64,000 nucleotides of DNA from Bacteroidales bacterium (GTDB taxonomy: Bacteria; Bacteroidota; Bacteroidia; Bacteroidales; VadinHA17): the NCBI GenBank assembly GCA_022865305.1, contig JALHSP010000078.1, positions 1-64,000 on the forward strand, given 5' to 3'. Positions within the stretch are counted from its first letter, which is position 1; the number at the start of each line of letters is the position of its first letter. Below, in pieces: positions 1 through 7,803 of the stretch. Position numbers and translations under genes: made by a program. The notes below the pieces were generated by a model. That model had not been told where the DNA came from. It made no database searches and saw only the letters and a list, made by a program, of their open reading frames with translations.

Positions 1-219
1 GCTAACGTTTGGCGGTATGTGTTGTTGCCGTCAGCTTAGGGAGGCGGCGTGTTTTTTGGAGCTCCTGATAGATGGCGAAAAACTTTCTTGTCATTATAAA
101 TTATTCTAAAAGGCAAAAAACATGACGCCACCTGGGCGGGGAATCGGCCAACCGTAAAGGTTCTTTCTTACCATAAATTTTCTTTGGCCGGCGGCAATAA
201 CATATACCGACCTGTTAGC
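1..219. repeat. Folded inverted-repeat element, attC-like
   Basis: Positions 1-30 and 192-219 are long imperfect inverted repeats. They begin with GCTAACG and end with TGTTAGC, and both carry a GGTATRTGTTRTTGCCG-type core read inward. Inside, 43-58 pairs with 114-129 (14 of 16 positions), and GGCCAA at 146-151 pairs with TTGGCC at 184-189, so a single strand could fold into a multi-arm structure. Size, GTTAGC-like ends and position beside an integrase gene recall integron attC sites. A MITE or other palindromic repeat is also possible. The window edge may cut a larger array to the left. Confidence 0.55.
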
Positions 220-235
220 GATTGGCGATTTTATT

Positions 236-340
236 AGCGTGGTCGGGCTTGTGCAATGGCGTAAATGGATGTACCGCTAAAAACATTAATTAGTTATCAA
301 ACAATAAGGCTTTAATTTTTAAGCGTGGTCGGGCCTGTGC
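236..340. repeat. Pair of 19-bp direct repeats downstream of the integrase gene
   Basis: The 19-mer at 236-254 (AGCGTGGTCGGGCTTGTGC) recurs at 322-340 with one mismatch, 86 bp apart. CGCTAAC at 472-478 is the inverse of GTTAGCG at 214-220. The rest of 341-636 is AT-rich and no gene was seen in it. These repeats may be remnants of recombination sites used by the neighbouring integrase. Confidence 0.5.
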
Positions 341-636
341 TAAGGATTAAAACCATAAAAAGTTCAAAAGCGTCAATAAGTTATCCGGATATTTCGATTT
401 TCCAGTCATTTTAGAACAACGTTAAATATAAAATATACTGTAAATATCTGTAAATGAAGTTAATCGCTTAACGCTAACTCATTATATATCATCTAAAGGT
501 AGATTTATTTTCCCAAAACTGATATTTTTGTCTACCTGAGGTGAATTTATAATTATTGCGGTTTTAACTATTATTCTTCTGCTGTATAATTCTTCACGAT
601 GCTTTTTAGTCATTGTGCTTTTTATCACCTGATTCC

Positions 637-1800
637 TTAAAGATCATCAAACGGACTCCTTATCTTCTGAATACTCTTCGTTGTCACATGAGTGTATATC
701 TCTGTCGTTCTGCTGCTCTTGTGCCCTAATAACTCCTGTATATACCGCAAATCAGTACCCGACTCCAAAAGGTGCGTAGCGTAGCTGTGCCTCAATCCAT
801 GCAACGTCACTTCTCTCTTCAATCCAGCCCTCCTGTGCGCTTCTTTAAATACTTTGTCAAGGCTGCTTGCACTATACCTGTTCCCTGCATATTGCCCCTC
901 AAATAAATACTTTTTTGGCCTGAAGTGGGAAATATATAAATCAATCATCTGGATCACCTTCTCTGATATAGGAACTACCCTGTCCCTGAACCCTTTCGAC
1001 TGTCGTATCCGTAACAACTTCCGGTCTCTTTCCAAATCACTTGGAACAAGCTCTATCAACTCGCTCCTGCGTAACCCGCATGCATATATCAGACTTAGCA
1101 TAACCCTGTGCTTCTCATTCACAGGTGCATCAAGGATCCTTTTCACCTCTTCCTTGCTTAATACATTCGGTAACCGGTGCTGCGGTCTCGGCCTGGTAAA
1201 CTCACCCGGCTCAATAACTGACCTGTATATCTTGCCGTAAAATTTCTTCACTGCACTTACCATCTGATTCTGATACGAATAGCTTAAACCCTCAGGAAGT
1301 ATGTACTCATCTACCAGCCTCACCAGGTCATCAGATGTGCACTCTGATGCTTCCTTTGGACTGATAAACCTGAGGAATGTCGTTACCATACCGGTATATG
1401 TCCTTATAGTCGTTTCCGGATACCTGTGCGACTCCATCCATCTCCTGTACCTGTCAATGTCTGCCTTACCTTTATCACTTAAAGGAGGAAGATCTGCGTC
1501 ACCCAGTCCATTTAATTTCTTATCGTTTTTCCTTTGCTCCTCCTCTCGTTTCAACCTGATCTTTTCAGCCAGATTGGGTTTCAAAGCAGAATAATCCACA
1601 TAAGCCTTATCATAAAATGCTTTCAAAAGCAAATCGATGACATCAGAACTGTCTTCAATATGCCAGCAACCCATCTGTTGACTCCATCGGGCATCTGGAA
1701 ATCCTTTGACAATCGTGATCAGTTCCGCATCGTAAGGGAATCTGAGGGCAACACGGTTTATACCTTTGTGTATGACCCTTTCAGCAATCACATTTTTCAT
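637..1800 (-). CDS. Tyrosine site-specific integrase with HARP-like N-terminus
   Basis: A 387-residue DNA strand-exchange enzyme. Catalytic residues of the tyrosine recombinase family are visible: R244 in CGLRRSEL, K269 in the beta-hairpin, H334/R337 in HGLRHSYATHLL, H360 in LLGHKSS and the nucleophile Y369 in TEIYTHV. A SAM-like core-binding domain spans about 112-205. Residues 15-60 (pattern F-x-Y-D-x-x-L-I-x-x-x-K-x-x-P, then W and W) resemble the SMARCAL1 HARP repeat; this is inference. The C-terminus KIRSPFDDL resembles the end of integron integrases, but the extra IntI patch before the HxxR box is absent, so this is not a canonical IntI. Its 3' end faces the repeats at 1-340. Confidence 0.9.
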   Translation of the reverse strand: MKNVIAERVIHKGINRVALRFPYDAELITIVKGFPDARWSQQMGCWHIEDSSDVIDLLLKAFYDKAYVDYSALKPNLAEKIRLKREEEQRKNDKKLNGLGDADLPPLSDKGKADIDRYRRWMESHRYPETTIRTYTGMVTTFLRFISPKEASECTSDDLVRLVDEYILPEGLSYSYQNQMVSAVKKFYGKIYRSVIEPGEFTRPRPQHRLPNVLSKEEVKRILDAPVNEKHRVMLSLIYACGLRRSELIELVPSDLERDRKLLRIRQSKGFRDRVVPISEKVIQMIDLYISHFRPKKYLFEGQYAGNRYSASSLDKVFKEAHRRAGLKREVTLHGLRHSYATHLLESGTDLRYIQELLGHKSSRTTEIYTHVTTKSIQKIRSPFDDL

Positions 1801-1955
1801 ATTATGCAGCGAGCAAAATATTGTTAATCAAAGATAGAATATTTTTCCCAACTACAGCACAGCCCCGTCAGTCACATTAGCACTTATCATTAATAAATAA
1901 TATATCATACTGAAATAATGCTAATGGACAACCTCTCACAATTCATACTCAAGTT

Positions 1956-2827
1956 ATGCAAAATCCGGGGAACTGGGGATTAATAAACAAACTTTTATTG
2001 ATCACTATATTAATCCTTCAGATTGTTGATTACGTTAAAGGTGATTTTGAATGGTGGTATTTTGATATAAATGATCAGCCATCAGATTGTTTTTTAAAAA
2101 TAGTGATGCATATCGGTACCAATCCCCTCAGAACAAGGATTTTTCCCCAGTCAGCAATTTCAGATTTAGAAATTATATAGAAGGATAGAAACCTTTTGGA
2201 AAGAAAATACTCTATCAATCAGGGAAGAAGAAGAGTGATTTTTCCTGGGTAATCCCCATGCCCAAAGCAAGGGTTGATGGAGATTTTTTCTATGAAAATA
2301 AGAAATATACCGTAACCAGTGCCATCGGGTATCACGATCATAACTATATTAAAGTCGACAGGAAATATCCTTTGTTCCTGGATGCTATGGCGATTAAATG
2401 GTATTGGGGGAAATTTTATGCCGACAGGTTTACAGTAATCTTTGCGGATATCTATTCCAGGACAAACCGCACACTCTCCTTAATGGTTGCTGAACACAAT
2501 AAAATCATCCATAGTTCCAATAATTTAATTGACTGTTCAGTCTCGACATCTGGTTATGACAACGTACTTAAGGCGAAATACCCGGCATCATTAAAAATAA
2601 AATCACTTGATGAGCATTTTCCTTTTCAGGCAGAGTTTGAATCAGACAGGATTCTGGATCGGAAAGATTTGTTGGAGGGAGTCAATCCGGTTTTAAAGTT
2701 TTTAATTAAAAGGCTGGTGGCAAAACCGGTATACCACGGTATTTTTGCAAAGGTTAAATTAGAAATAAACAACGTTCATATACAGGGAACCGGTAATTTT
2801 GAATCAATGGTATTCAGGGGAAAATAA
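1956..2827 (+). pseudogene. CrtC/AttH-like lipocalin-fold protein, frameshifted and internally deleted
   Basis: Two reading frames carry pieces of one protein. The first (1956-2180) contains GDFEWWYFD and HIGTNPLRTRIFPQ, typical of the N-terminal lipocalin-like domain of hydroxyneurosporene synthase (CrtC)/AttH relatives. The second is open from 2189 through 2827 (ATG at 2258) and contains GYHDHN and KWYWGKFYADRFTVIFADI, the family's second half. A TAG at 2186-2188 and a change of frame separate them, and roughly 60-70 residues expected between the halves seem missing. The gene is therefore probably inactive. If intact it would be a hydratase- or lipid-binding-like protein; the substrate is unknown. 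Confidence 0.7.
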
Positions 2828-2886
2828 CCGCATTCGGTAATTAATCCTGATTATATTTGTGAAAGCTCCTTAACAGGACAGATGAA

Positions 2887-3365
2887 ATGAATACTACTGT
2901 TTCTGATCATAAGATTGACAAACCTTTAGGACCTTCCGGAGTGTTTGCTGGTTATTCCTTGATAATTTTTGGAATAATCGGATTATATTTCTCTCTGACA
3001 GGATTTATTCTGGTTTTATCAGGATCTTTTTTGCATTTACATATGACGGGACTATAATTAACTTCAATTCCAGAAGGATTAAAAATTACACTCGTCTTTT
3101 TGGATTATTTAAGATTGGGAAATGGTATAGTATCGATGATTTTACTAAATTCAGCATATATAAATCGAAACGTACATACACATCCTACAGTCGGGCTAAT
3201 ATTCCGTTAAATCTAAAAACCAGTGATATAAGATTATCATTGTTAAATGATGATGGATCATTAAAAATCATCGTGAATAGATTTGATCCATTTGAAGCTG
3301 CAAGAAAAGAAATGTCAGAATTAATCAGAAATCTTCAGATTAATGAATTAAAAGAATGGATCTGA
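2887..3365 (+). pseudogene. Small membrane protein split by a frameshift in a T6 run
   Basis: The frame from ATG 2887 encodes a short N-terminus and a hydrophobic span (SLIIFGIIGLYFSLTGFIL), then stops near 3058. A second frame continues from about 3033 to the stop at 3363-3365 and reads as a sensible soluble domain (AFTYDGTIINFNSRRIKNYT...). The switch falls at T6, 3027-3032; one more T would join both frames into a protein of about 159 residues. The family was not recognised; a membrane-anchored domain with a PH-like beta-rich look is a guess. Either a real mutation or an indel error could explain it. Confidence 0.6.
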
Positions 3366-3385
3366 AAAAATGATCCAGGAAACAG

Positions 3386-4391
3386 TTATTCTTTTACGCA
3401 ATATAATTTCTCAGCCCCTTTGAAAATATAAGCATCACCGGCAATTGCCACTGATGACCAGAACTTGTCATCCAGAGTATTTTGTGATAACAATTCATAT
3501 TTTTCTCCGGCTTTTATGATACGTGTAACTCTCTTTTCATCGAAAAAACATATTTTATCATTGAAAACCCATGGTGAAGCCCAGATGGCACCCGCGCCTC
3601 TTAATCTTGTTTTGTAAACCAGTGCTCCGCCGACAGCATTTACACAGATGATATCACCTCTGCCGCCTATAATATAAATCAGACCATCATAGAGAAGAGG
3701 AGAGGCATTTCCGAGTCCGGCATCAGGGAAAATCCATTCGACTCCACTGCCTGTCATTTCTCCATCTTTTGGTGTAATATCGCCTTCAGCTCCTGCCCTG
3801 ATTGCAAACATATTTCCTTTTACCTCCTGTAGCTCCATCAATTGCAACAATAAATGAATTCACCTCATTGTCAACCTTTATATAAAGAATCCCCTGGTGG
3901 ATAACCGGTGACGATCCTGTTCCCCATCCGCCCTGGGTTTTAAATGCACCCAGATCTTTTTGCCACAAGGGTTTGCCATTCATGTCATAACAATAGAGTC
4001 CGGTCATGCCGAAATAAACATAGATCCTTTTGCCATCAGTTACAGGGGTTTCGGACGCGTAAGAGTTCATAGGCTGTTTACCGACTCTTGGATTCCCTTT
4101 AAAAGCAACCTGTTTCCACAGCTCTTTCCCGGTGTTCAGGTCAATACAGGTAACTTCCCACCTGTAAATATCTGCCTTGAAGCTGGTATCATTATCCTCC
4201 GGCCCCGGACCTCCTGGTTGCGGTCCTTGTCCCGGCTGCGGTCCCTCAGGCAGGCTTTTGCCGGCGGGTAACATATTACTTTCCGTTCCTCTGAATTGCG
4301 GCCAATTATGTGAATTTGTACATGATGACAAAAACATGATGGAAACAACAGCAATAAGATTAATTAATCTATACCCGGATTTGTGTTTCAT
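3386..4391 (-). pseudogene. PQQ-like beta-propeller lipoprotein, internally deleted and frameshifted
   Basis: The N-terminal piece (3786-4391) has a lipoprotein signal with Cys24 (FLSSC), NWPQFRG, a Pro/Gly/Gln-rich linker and propeller blades (CIDLNTGKELWKQ, SSPVIHQGILYIKVD) up to FIVAIDGATG. The C-terminal piece is in another frame (3386-3850) and continues the same family (FAIRAGAEGDITP, NASPLLYDGLIYI, DDKFWSSVAIAGDAYIFKG). About 80 residues of propeller expected between IDGATG and the AIRAGA region are missing. The intact family forms periplasmic or surface PQQ-repeat propellers related to BamB. The gene is most likely dead. Confidence 0.75.
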
Positions 4392-4514
4392 AACGGTTAA
4401 AATTTAGTTAACTGATGTTTTAATTGAATTGGCCGCCTAAAAGATTACTTCAGGTAATTTTGCGCTTCAATAAACCTGAAAATGGCATAATAAATTAATT
4501 AAAAAATAATAGAC

Positions 4515-4522
4515 TAACTTTG
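4515..4522 (+). promoter_or_regulatory. Bacteroidota-type -7 box (TAACTTTG)
   Basis: TAACTTTG matches the Bacteroidota -7 consensus TAnnTTTG and lies 25 bp before the ATG of the GlsB-like gene. No convincing -33 element was seen. Confidence 0.4.
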
Positions 4523-4546
4523 TATTAACCATTAAAACTATAAATT

Positions 4547-4795
4547 ATGGAAATCGTTGTAACATTAATCATCGGAGCAGCAGCCGGCTGGCTTGGCAGT
4601 ATGCTCTACAAAGGAAGCGGACTTGGTCTCCTTGGTAATATAATCGTGGGAATCCTTGGAAGCTTTCTTGGATACTGGCTTCTTGGTAAACTCGGCATCA
4701 ATCTTGGTTCCGGATGGATCGGGGCTATCCTTACAGGTGCTATAGGAGCGATAATTATTTTGTTTTTAATAAATCTGATATTTAAAAAACGATAG
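4547..4795 (+). CDS. GlsB/YeaQ/YmgE-family stress membrane protein
   Basis: An 82-residue, almost wholly hydrophobic protein of the transglycosylase-associated (GlsB/YeaQ/YmgE) family. Three transmembrane helices are visible, rich in glycine: VVTLIIGAAAGWLGSMLY, LGNIIVGILGSFLGYWLLG and WIGAILTGAIGAIIILFLI, followed by a basic tail (KKR). Length and Gly pattern match the family. In other bacteria members are linked to stress or envelope conditions, but no enzymatic activity is established. It is a single gene with its own -7-like box and a strong terminator at 4833-4873, so it is probably monocistronic. It is intact, unlike most of its neighbours. Confidence 0.9.
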   Translation: MEIVVTLIIGAAAGWLGSMLYKGSGLGLLGNIIVGILGSFLGYWLLGKLGINLGSGWIGAILTGAIGAIIILFLINLIFKKR

Positions 4796-4832
4796 AAATT
4801 CACCTTTACATCCTTAAAAGGAACATAATAAT

Positions 4833-4873
4833 AAATCCCTTAAATCGTACGACTTAAGGGATTTTATTTTTTT
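4833..4873 (+). terminator. Rho-independent terminator after the GlsB-like gene
   Basis: A near-perfect palindrome (AAATCCCTTAA ... TTAAGGGATTT) is followed by a T-rich run, 37 bp after the stop codon. Confidence 0.85.
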
Positions 4874-4995
4874 CGCCTTTGCACCGTTGTGCCTTTAAAC
4901 CGTTGCACCATTGCACAGTTCATATTAATGTCAGTTTTTCTTTAGTAAATTCGTATTATTAAAGTATAACGACAATTTTAAGCATACCCATTTAA

Positions 4996-5217
4996 ATGAT
5001 TAGAGTAACAGTTTTCTGCGGTTCCAGTTTTGGAACAATGGAGGAATTCTTTGAAATGCTTACCTGGGGTCAGCTTGGACTCCATAAGAAACCCGTGGCA
5101 ATATTAAATATTAACGGGTACTTTGATTCTTTAATAGCATTTATTCAAACAATGGTTGACAGCGGTTTTTATGTTCCGCCGGCTGTCAGTAAGTGGATCC
5201 TGAAAGAAAAAGCTTAG
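4996..5217 (+). CDS. LOG-family (lysine decarboxylase-like) protein, doubly internally deleted
   Basis: An open frame of only 73 residues against about 190 for intact LOG proteins (nucleoside 5'-monophosphate phosphoribohydrolases). It begins like the family (RVTVFCGSSFG) and jumps directly to the end of the catalytic motif and what follows (GTMEEFFEMLTWGQLGLHKKP, residues 12-32). The GGG/GLMG segment and the first half of PGGxGTxxE are gone. Near the end, MVDSGF runs straight into YVPPAVSKWI, suggesting a second in-frame loss. The product should lack the active site and is probably non-functional, although the frame stays open. It ends 18 bp before the DUF1801 gene. Confidence 0.8.
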   Translation: MIRVTVFCGSSFGTMEEFFEMLTWGQLGLHKKPVAILNINGYFDSLIAFIQTMVDSGFYVPPAVSKWILKEKA

Positions 5218-5235
5218 GAAAACAAAGATTAACCT

Positions 5236-5637
5236 ATGAACCAATTCAATAATATGGAGAAGAGAAATAAAAATATAAAAGCCAGGATCGCCCTTATAAC
5301 TGTTGACGAGTATCTCAAAATGTTACCAGACGATGCCCATAATGCTCTTCAGAGGCTCAGGAATATTATAAAATCTGTGGTTCCCGATGCAAAAGAGAGG
5401 ATTTCCTATATGGTTCCGATAATTTCTCTTAACCGTGACCTGGTTGGCTTTTCATCTCAGAAAAATCATTGCTCATTTTATACGATGAGTCCTGCCCTGG
5501 TAAAAAGAATGGAGAAAGAATTGCGGAATTATAAAGTATCAGGTGCTACCATTCATTTTAAACCGGACGAGCCGCTTCCCGAATCTCTGATTAAAAAAAT
5601 TGTAAAGGAAAGGATCAGGGAATCAGGGAGGAAATAG
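5236..5637 (+). CDS. DUF1801 (YdhG-like) protein
   Basis: A 133-residue cytosolic protein of the DUF1801/YdhG-like family, with VDEYLKMLPDDAHNALQRLR at 24-43, an ISYMVPII segment, HCSFYTMSPALVKRM and the C-terminal IHFKPDEPLPESLIKKIVKER. These match the usual order (N-terminal helices, beta core with a conserved aromatic, then the F-x-P-D-x-P-[LI]-P segment). The family resembles frataxin-like/iron-chaperone folds, but its role is not firmly known. An alternative start at Met7 is possible. Length is normal. It follows the damaged LOG gene by 18 bp, so they may once have been co-transcribed. Confidence 0.85.
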   Translation: MNQFNNMEKRNKNIKARIALITVDEYLKMLPDDAHNALQRLRNIIKSVVPDAKERISYMVPIISLNRDLVGFSSQKNHCSFYTMSPALVKRMEKELRNYKVSGATIHFKPDEPLPESLIKKIVKERIRESGRK

Positions 5638-5682
5638 TCATACTCTTCCCTATTCGTTCCCGATAGATCGGGACGGGCTCAC

Positions 5683-5742
5683 CACTTGTCTCTCGTCCCT
5701 CAATCCCTAAGTCTCTCGGTCTCTAAGTCCCCCATCTCTACC
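5683..5742. repeat. Pyrimidine-rich simple repeat
   Basis: An imperfect run built on short CTCTCGTCCCT / AAGTCTCT / AAGTCCC words. The same words make up the tract at 18372-18466. No coding signal was seen in the 5638-5841 gap. Confidence 0.5.
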
Positions 5743-5841
5743 TGAATGATTTTTATTAGTTTTGAAGAGCTTTATTCAAAGTATACATTATAGTTATCAG
5801 AGGAATCTTATTTTAATTAATAATAATCAATAAAGGAGCAG

Positions 5842-6210
5842 ATGGGTACCTACGTAAACAAAAACCTGATAAAAGATGAACACGTAGCATATGAAACAAA
5901 ATATCACTGGATAATATTTATTTCACTGCGTGGACTATTCACTCTTTTCATTGCACCGGCCATTGAACGCTGGCTGGCTGAATTTGTTATCACCAACAGG
6001 AGGATTGTCATTAAGACAGGCTTTATTTCCCGCAAGACAATTGAAATGAATCTTTCAAAGATTGAGAGTGTCAATGTTGATCAGTCATTTTTCGGGCGTA
6101 TTTTCGGTTATGGGTCCATCACAATAATCGGTACCGGCGGTACCAGGGAAACCTTTTACAACATAACCAAACCACTTAATTTCAGGAAGGCCTTTCAGGA
6201 ACTATGCTGA
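5842..6210 (+). CDS. PH-domain (YdbS-like) membrane protein
   Basis: A 122-residue bacterial PH-like (bPH2/YdbS-type) protein. After NLIKDEHVAYETKYHW there is one hydrophobic span (IIFISLRGLFTLFIAPAIERWL, about 30-51), then the PH-like beta domain EFVITNRRIVIKTGFISRKTIEMNLSKIE, ending GRIFGYGSITIIGTGGT and FRKAFQEL. Such proteins are inner-membrane anchored with the beta domain in the cytosol; function is poorly known. Relatives often have two membrane helices before the domain, so roughly 20 residues could be missing here, but the frame and motifs are otherwise intact. Confidence 0.8.
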   Translation: MGTYVNKNLIKDEHVAYETKYHWIIFISLRGLFTLFIAPAIERWLAEFVITNRRIVIKTGFISRKTIEMNLSKIESVNVDQSFFGRIFGYGSITIIGTGGTRETFYNITKPLNFRKAFQELC

Positions 6211-6257
6211 ATAATTCCTGACATATACTCAAGAATAATTTATGACACACTGCCATA

Positions 6258-6572
6258 TTGAAATACGTCCCTGGGGTAGGTTTGATTACAGCAAAAAAAA
6301 TAATTGAAAAAATCATTGCTGAGAAGGGATTGGATATTAATACGATCGAGAAGAGCAAATTTGCTGAAGGATTGAAAAAATTACTAAGCATGATAGATGC
6401 TGCAAAAAATGATCAGCTCAGCATTCCTCAGAAAATTGAAATAATTAAAGAATATTATTCCCCGATATTGCAGGCAACCGAATATGATTACCAGGTTCGA
6501 TTACTGGACATAAATGTCCTGATTGATCTGGCATCAAGATATAATTCACTCGATAAATTCCACTACCAGTAA
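6258..6572 (+). CDS. Fragment of a UvrD-like DNA helicase
   Basis: About 104 codons beginning with a TTG. KYVPGVGLITAKKIIEKI, a helical stretch and RLLDINVLIDLASRYNSLDKF resemble the C-terminal accessory region of UvrD/PcrA-type superfamily 1 helicases found in Bacteroidota. The Walker A and B boxes, the other helicase motifs and the expected residues after SLDKF (normally a DPP-containing segment) are absent. No helicase motif was seen on either side. This is a remnant of a much larger gene and cannot be a helicase. The family call rests on motif memory. Confidence 0.55.
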   Translation: MKYVPGVGLITAKKIIEKIIAEKGLDINTIEKSKFAEGLKKLLSMIDAAKNDQLSIPQKIEIIKEYYSPILQATEYDYQVRLLDINVLIDLASRYNSLDKFHYQ

Positions 6573-6628
6573 AGCATACAACGGCTCACGACGCACGACT
6601 TACGGTGTACAAATAATATTAAATTTCT

Positions 6629-6636
6629 TAAATTTG
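6629..6636 (+). promoter_or_regulatory. Bacteroidota-type -7 box (TAAATTTG)
   Basis: Matches TAnnTTTG, 34 bp before the ATG at 6671. No clear -33 element was seen. Confidence 0.35.
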
Positions 6637-6670
6637 AGTTGACCTTTACAACCTGACAAAAACCAGATAA

Positions 6671-7789
6671 ATGAACGCAAATACGCAAATAATGAGTTCC
6701 CCTGCTCCTGGCAGGGTGACATCAGTAGATTTTTTCCGTGGATTTACAATGTTTCTTCTTGCAGGTGAATCAACCCATCTCTATGCACATTTGCTTAATG
6801 TTGACAGCGGTGTTGTGCAATTCCTTGCGAATCAGTTCCATCATCATGAGTGGCATGGATTACATTTCTGGGATCTGATACAACCCTTCTTTATGTTTAT
6901 TGTTGGAGTTGCAATTCCTTTTGCGGTTGCCAACAGGATAAAAAAGGGAGAAAGCAACAGGACAATTACACTTCATGCCTTTAAACGCGCATTCTTATTG
7001 TTGTTTTTCGGATGGGCTTTATACTTTATAGATGCAGGAAAGCTGGTCTTCCGGTTTCAGAATGTCCTTGCACAACTGTCTGTCACATACCTTGTTGCAT
7101 TCCTGATAAGAAATAAAAGCTTTAAATTCCAGCTGATATTTACCTTAATTATTCTTTTGCTGATAGATCTTGCTTACCGTTTCTTCCCTGTGGAAGGCTT
7201 TAATCATCCGTGGGTAAACTTCGAAAATCTCGGAGCATGGGTAAATAATAAGATTGAAGGTGTGGATAAAGCCAGCACCTGGGCAACATTGAACTGTGTT
7301 TCGACCATAGCCCATACTGTCTGGGGAGTTCTTTGCGGCAAGCTTCTGATGAGCGATAAACCGGCAAAAATCAAAATCCGGACATTGCTCATTGCCGGTG
7401 TTTCATCACTGATTATTGGTTACTCGCTTGACCTGTTAAACATAACTCCCATTATAAAGAAGATAGCCACAGTCTCATTTGTATTTGCAAGCGGTGGCTG
7501 GACCATTCTTGCTCTTGCTTTCTGTTACTGGCTTATCGATGTAAAAAAATTATTTACAAAAGGCTCCAGATTCTTTATCATAGTTGGTATGAACAGCATT
7601 TTTATTTACCTGTTTTTTGAAATCGGTGGTGCCAGCTTTATCAGCAGGATTATCACTCCGTTCAGCAAATTGTTCTTTTCATGGGGAGGAGATACGACAG
7701 TTAAAATAATCACCAGTTTAGGTGTATGGGCAGCGCTGTGGTATTTATGTTACTGGCTGTATAAGAACAAGATGTTCATTAAGATATAA
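6671..7789 (+). CDS. DUF5009 / heparan-alpha-glucosaminide N-acetyltransferase-like membrane protein
   Basis: A 372-residue polytopic inner-membrane protein of the COG4299/DUF5009 group related to human HGSNAT and bacterial NagX. The family start is clear: RVTSVDFFRGFTMFLLAG, then HGLHFWDLIQPFFMFIVGV and AFKRAFLLLFFGWALYF, with about ten hydrophobic helices. Family members are thought to transfer acyl groups to sugars from acetyl-CoA across the membrane. It lies beside a broken beta-helix gene and a susCD pair, which fits a role in glycan use, but the substrate cannot be read from sequence. Length is normal. Confidence 0.85.
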   Translation: MNANTQIMSSPAPGRVTSVDFFRGFTMFLLAGESTHLYAHLLNVDSGVVQFLANQFHHHEWHGLHFWDLIQPFFMFIVGVAIPFAVANRIKKGESNRTITLHAFKRAFLLLFFGWALYFIDAGKLVFRFQNVLAQLSVTYLVAFLIRNKSFKFQLIFTLIILLLIDLAYRFFPVEGFNHPWVNFENLGAWVNNKIEGVDKASTWATLNCVSTIAHTVWGVLCGKLLMSDKPAKIKIRTLLIAGVSSLIIGYSLDLLNITPIIKKIATVSFVFASGGWTILALAFCYWLIDVKKLFTKGSRFFIIVGMNSIFIYLFFEIGGASFISRIITPFSKLFFSWGGDTTVKIITSLGVWAALWYLCYWLYKNKMFIKI

Positions 7790-7803
7790 ATGAAATATAT
7801 GAC

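Noticed and set aside
236-340. CRISPR array
   Set aside because: Only two 19-bp copies with unequal surroundings, and no cas genes.
637-1800. Calling the integrase a true integron IntI
   Set aside because: The IntI-specific insert before the HxxR motif is missing, so only an integron-like role is suggested.
3027-3032. Programmed ribosomal slippage at T6
   Set aside because: No slippery heptamer of the usual kind or downstream pseudoknot was seen; a mutation or sequencing indel is simpler.
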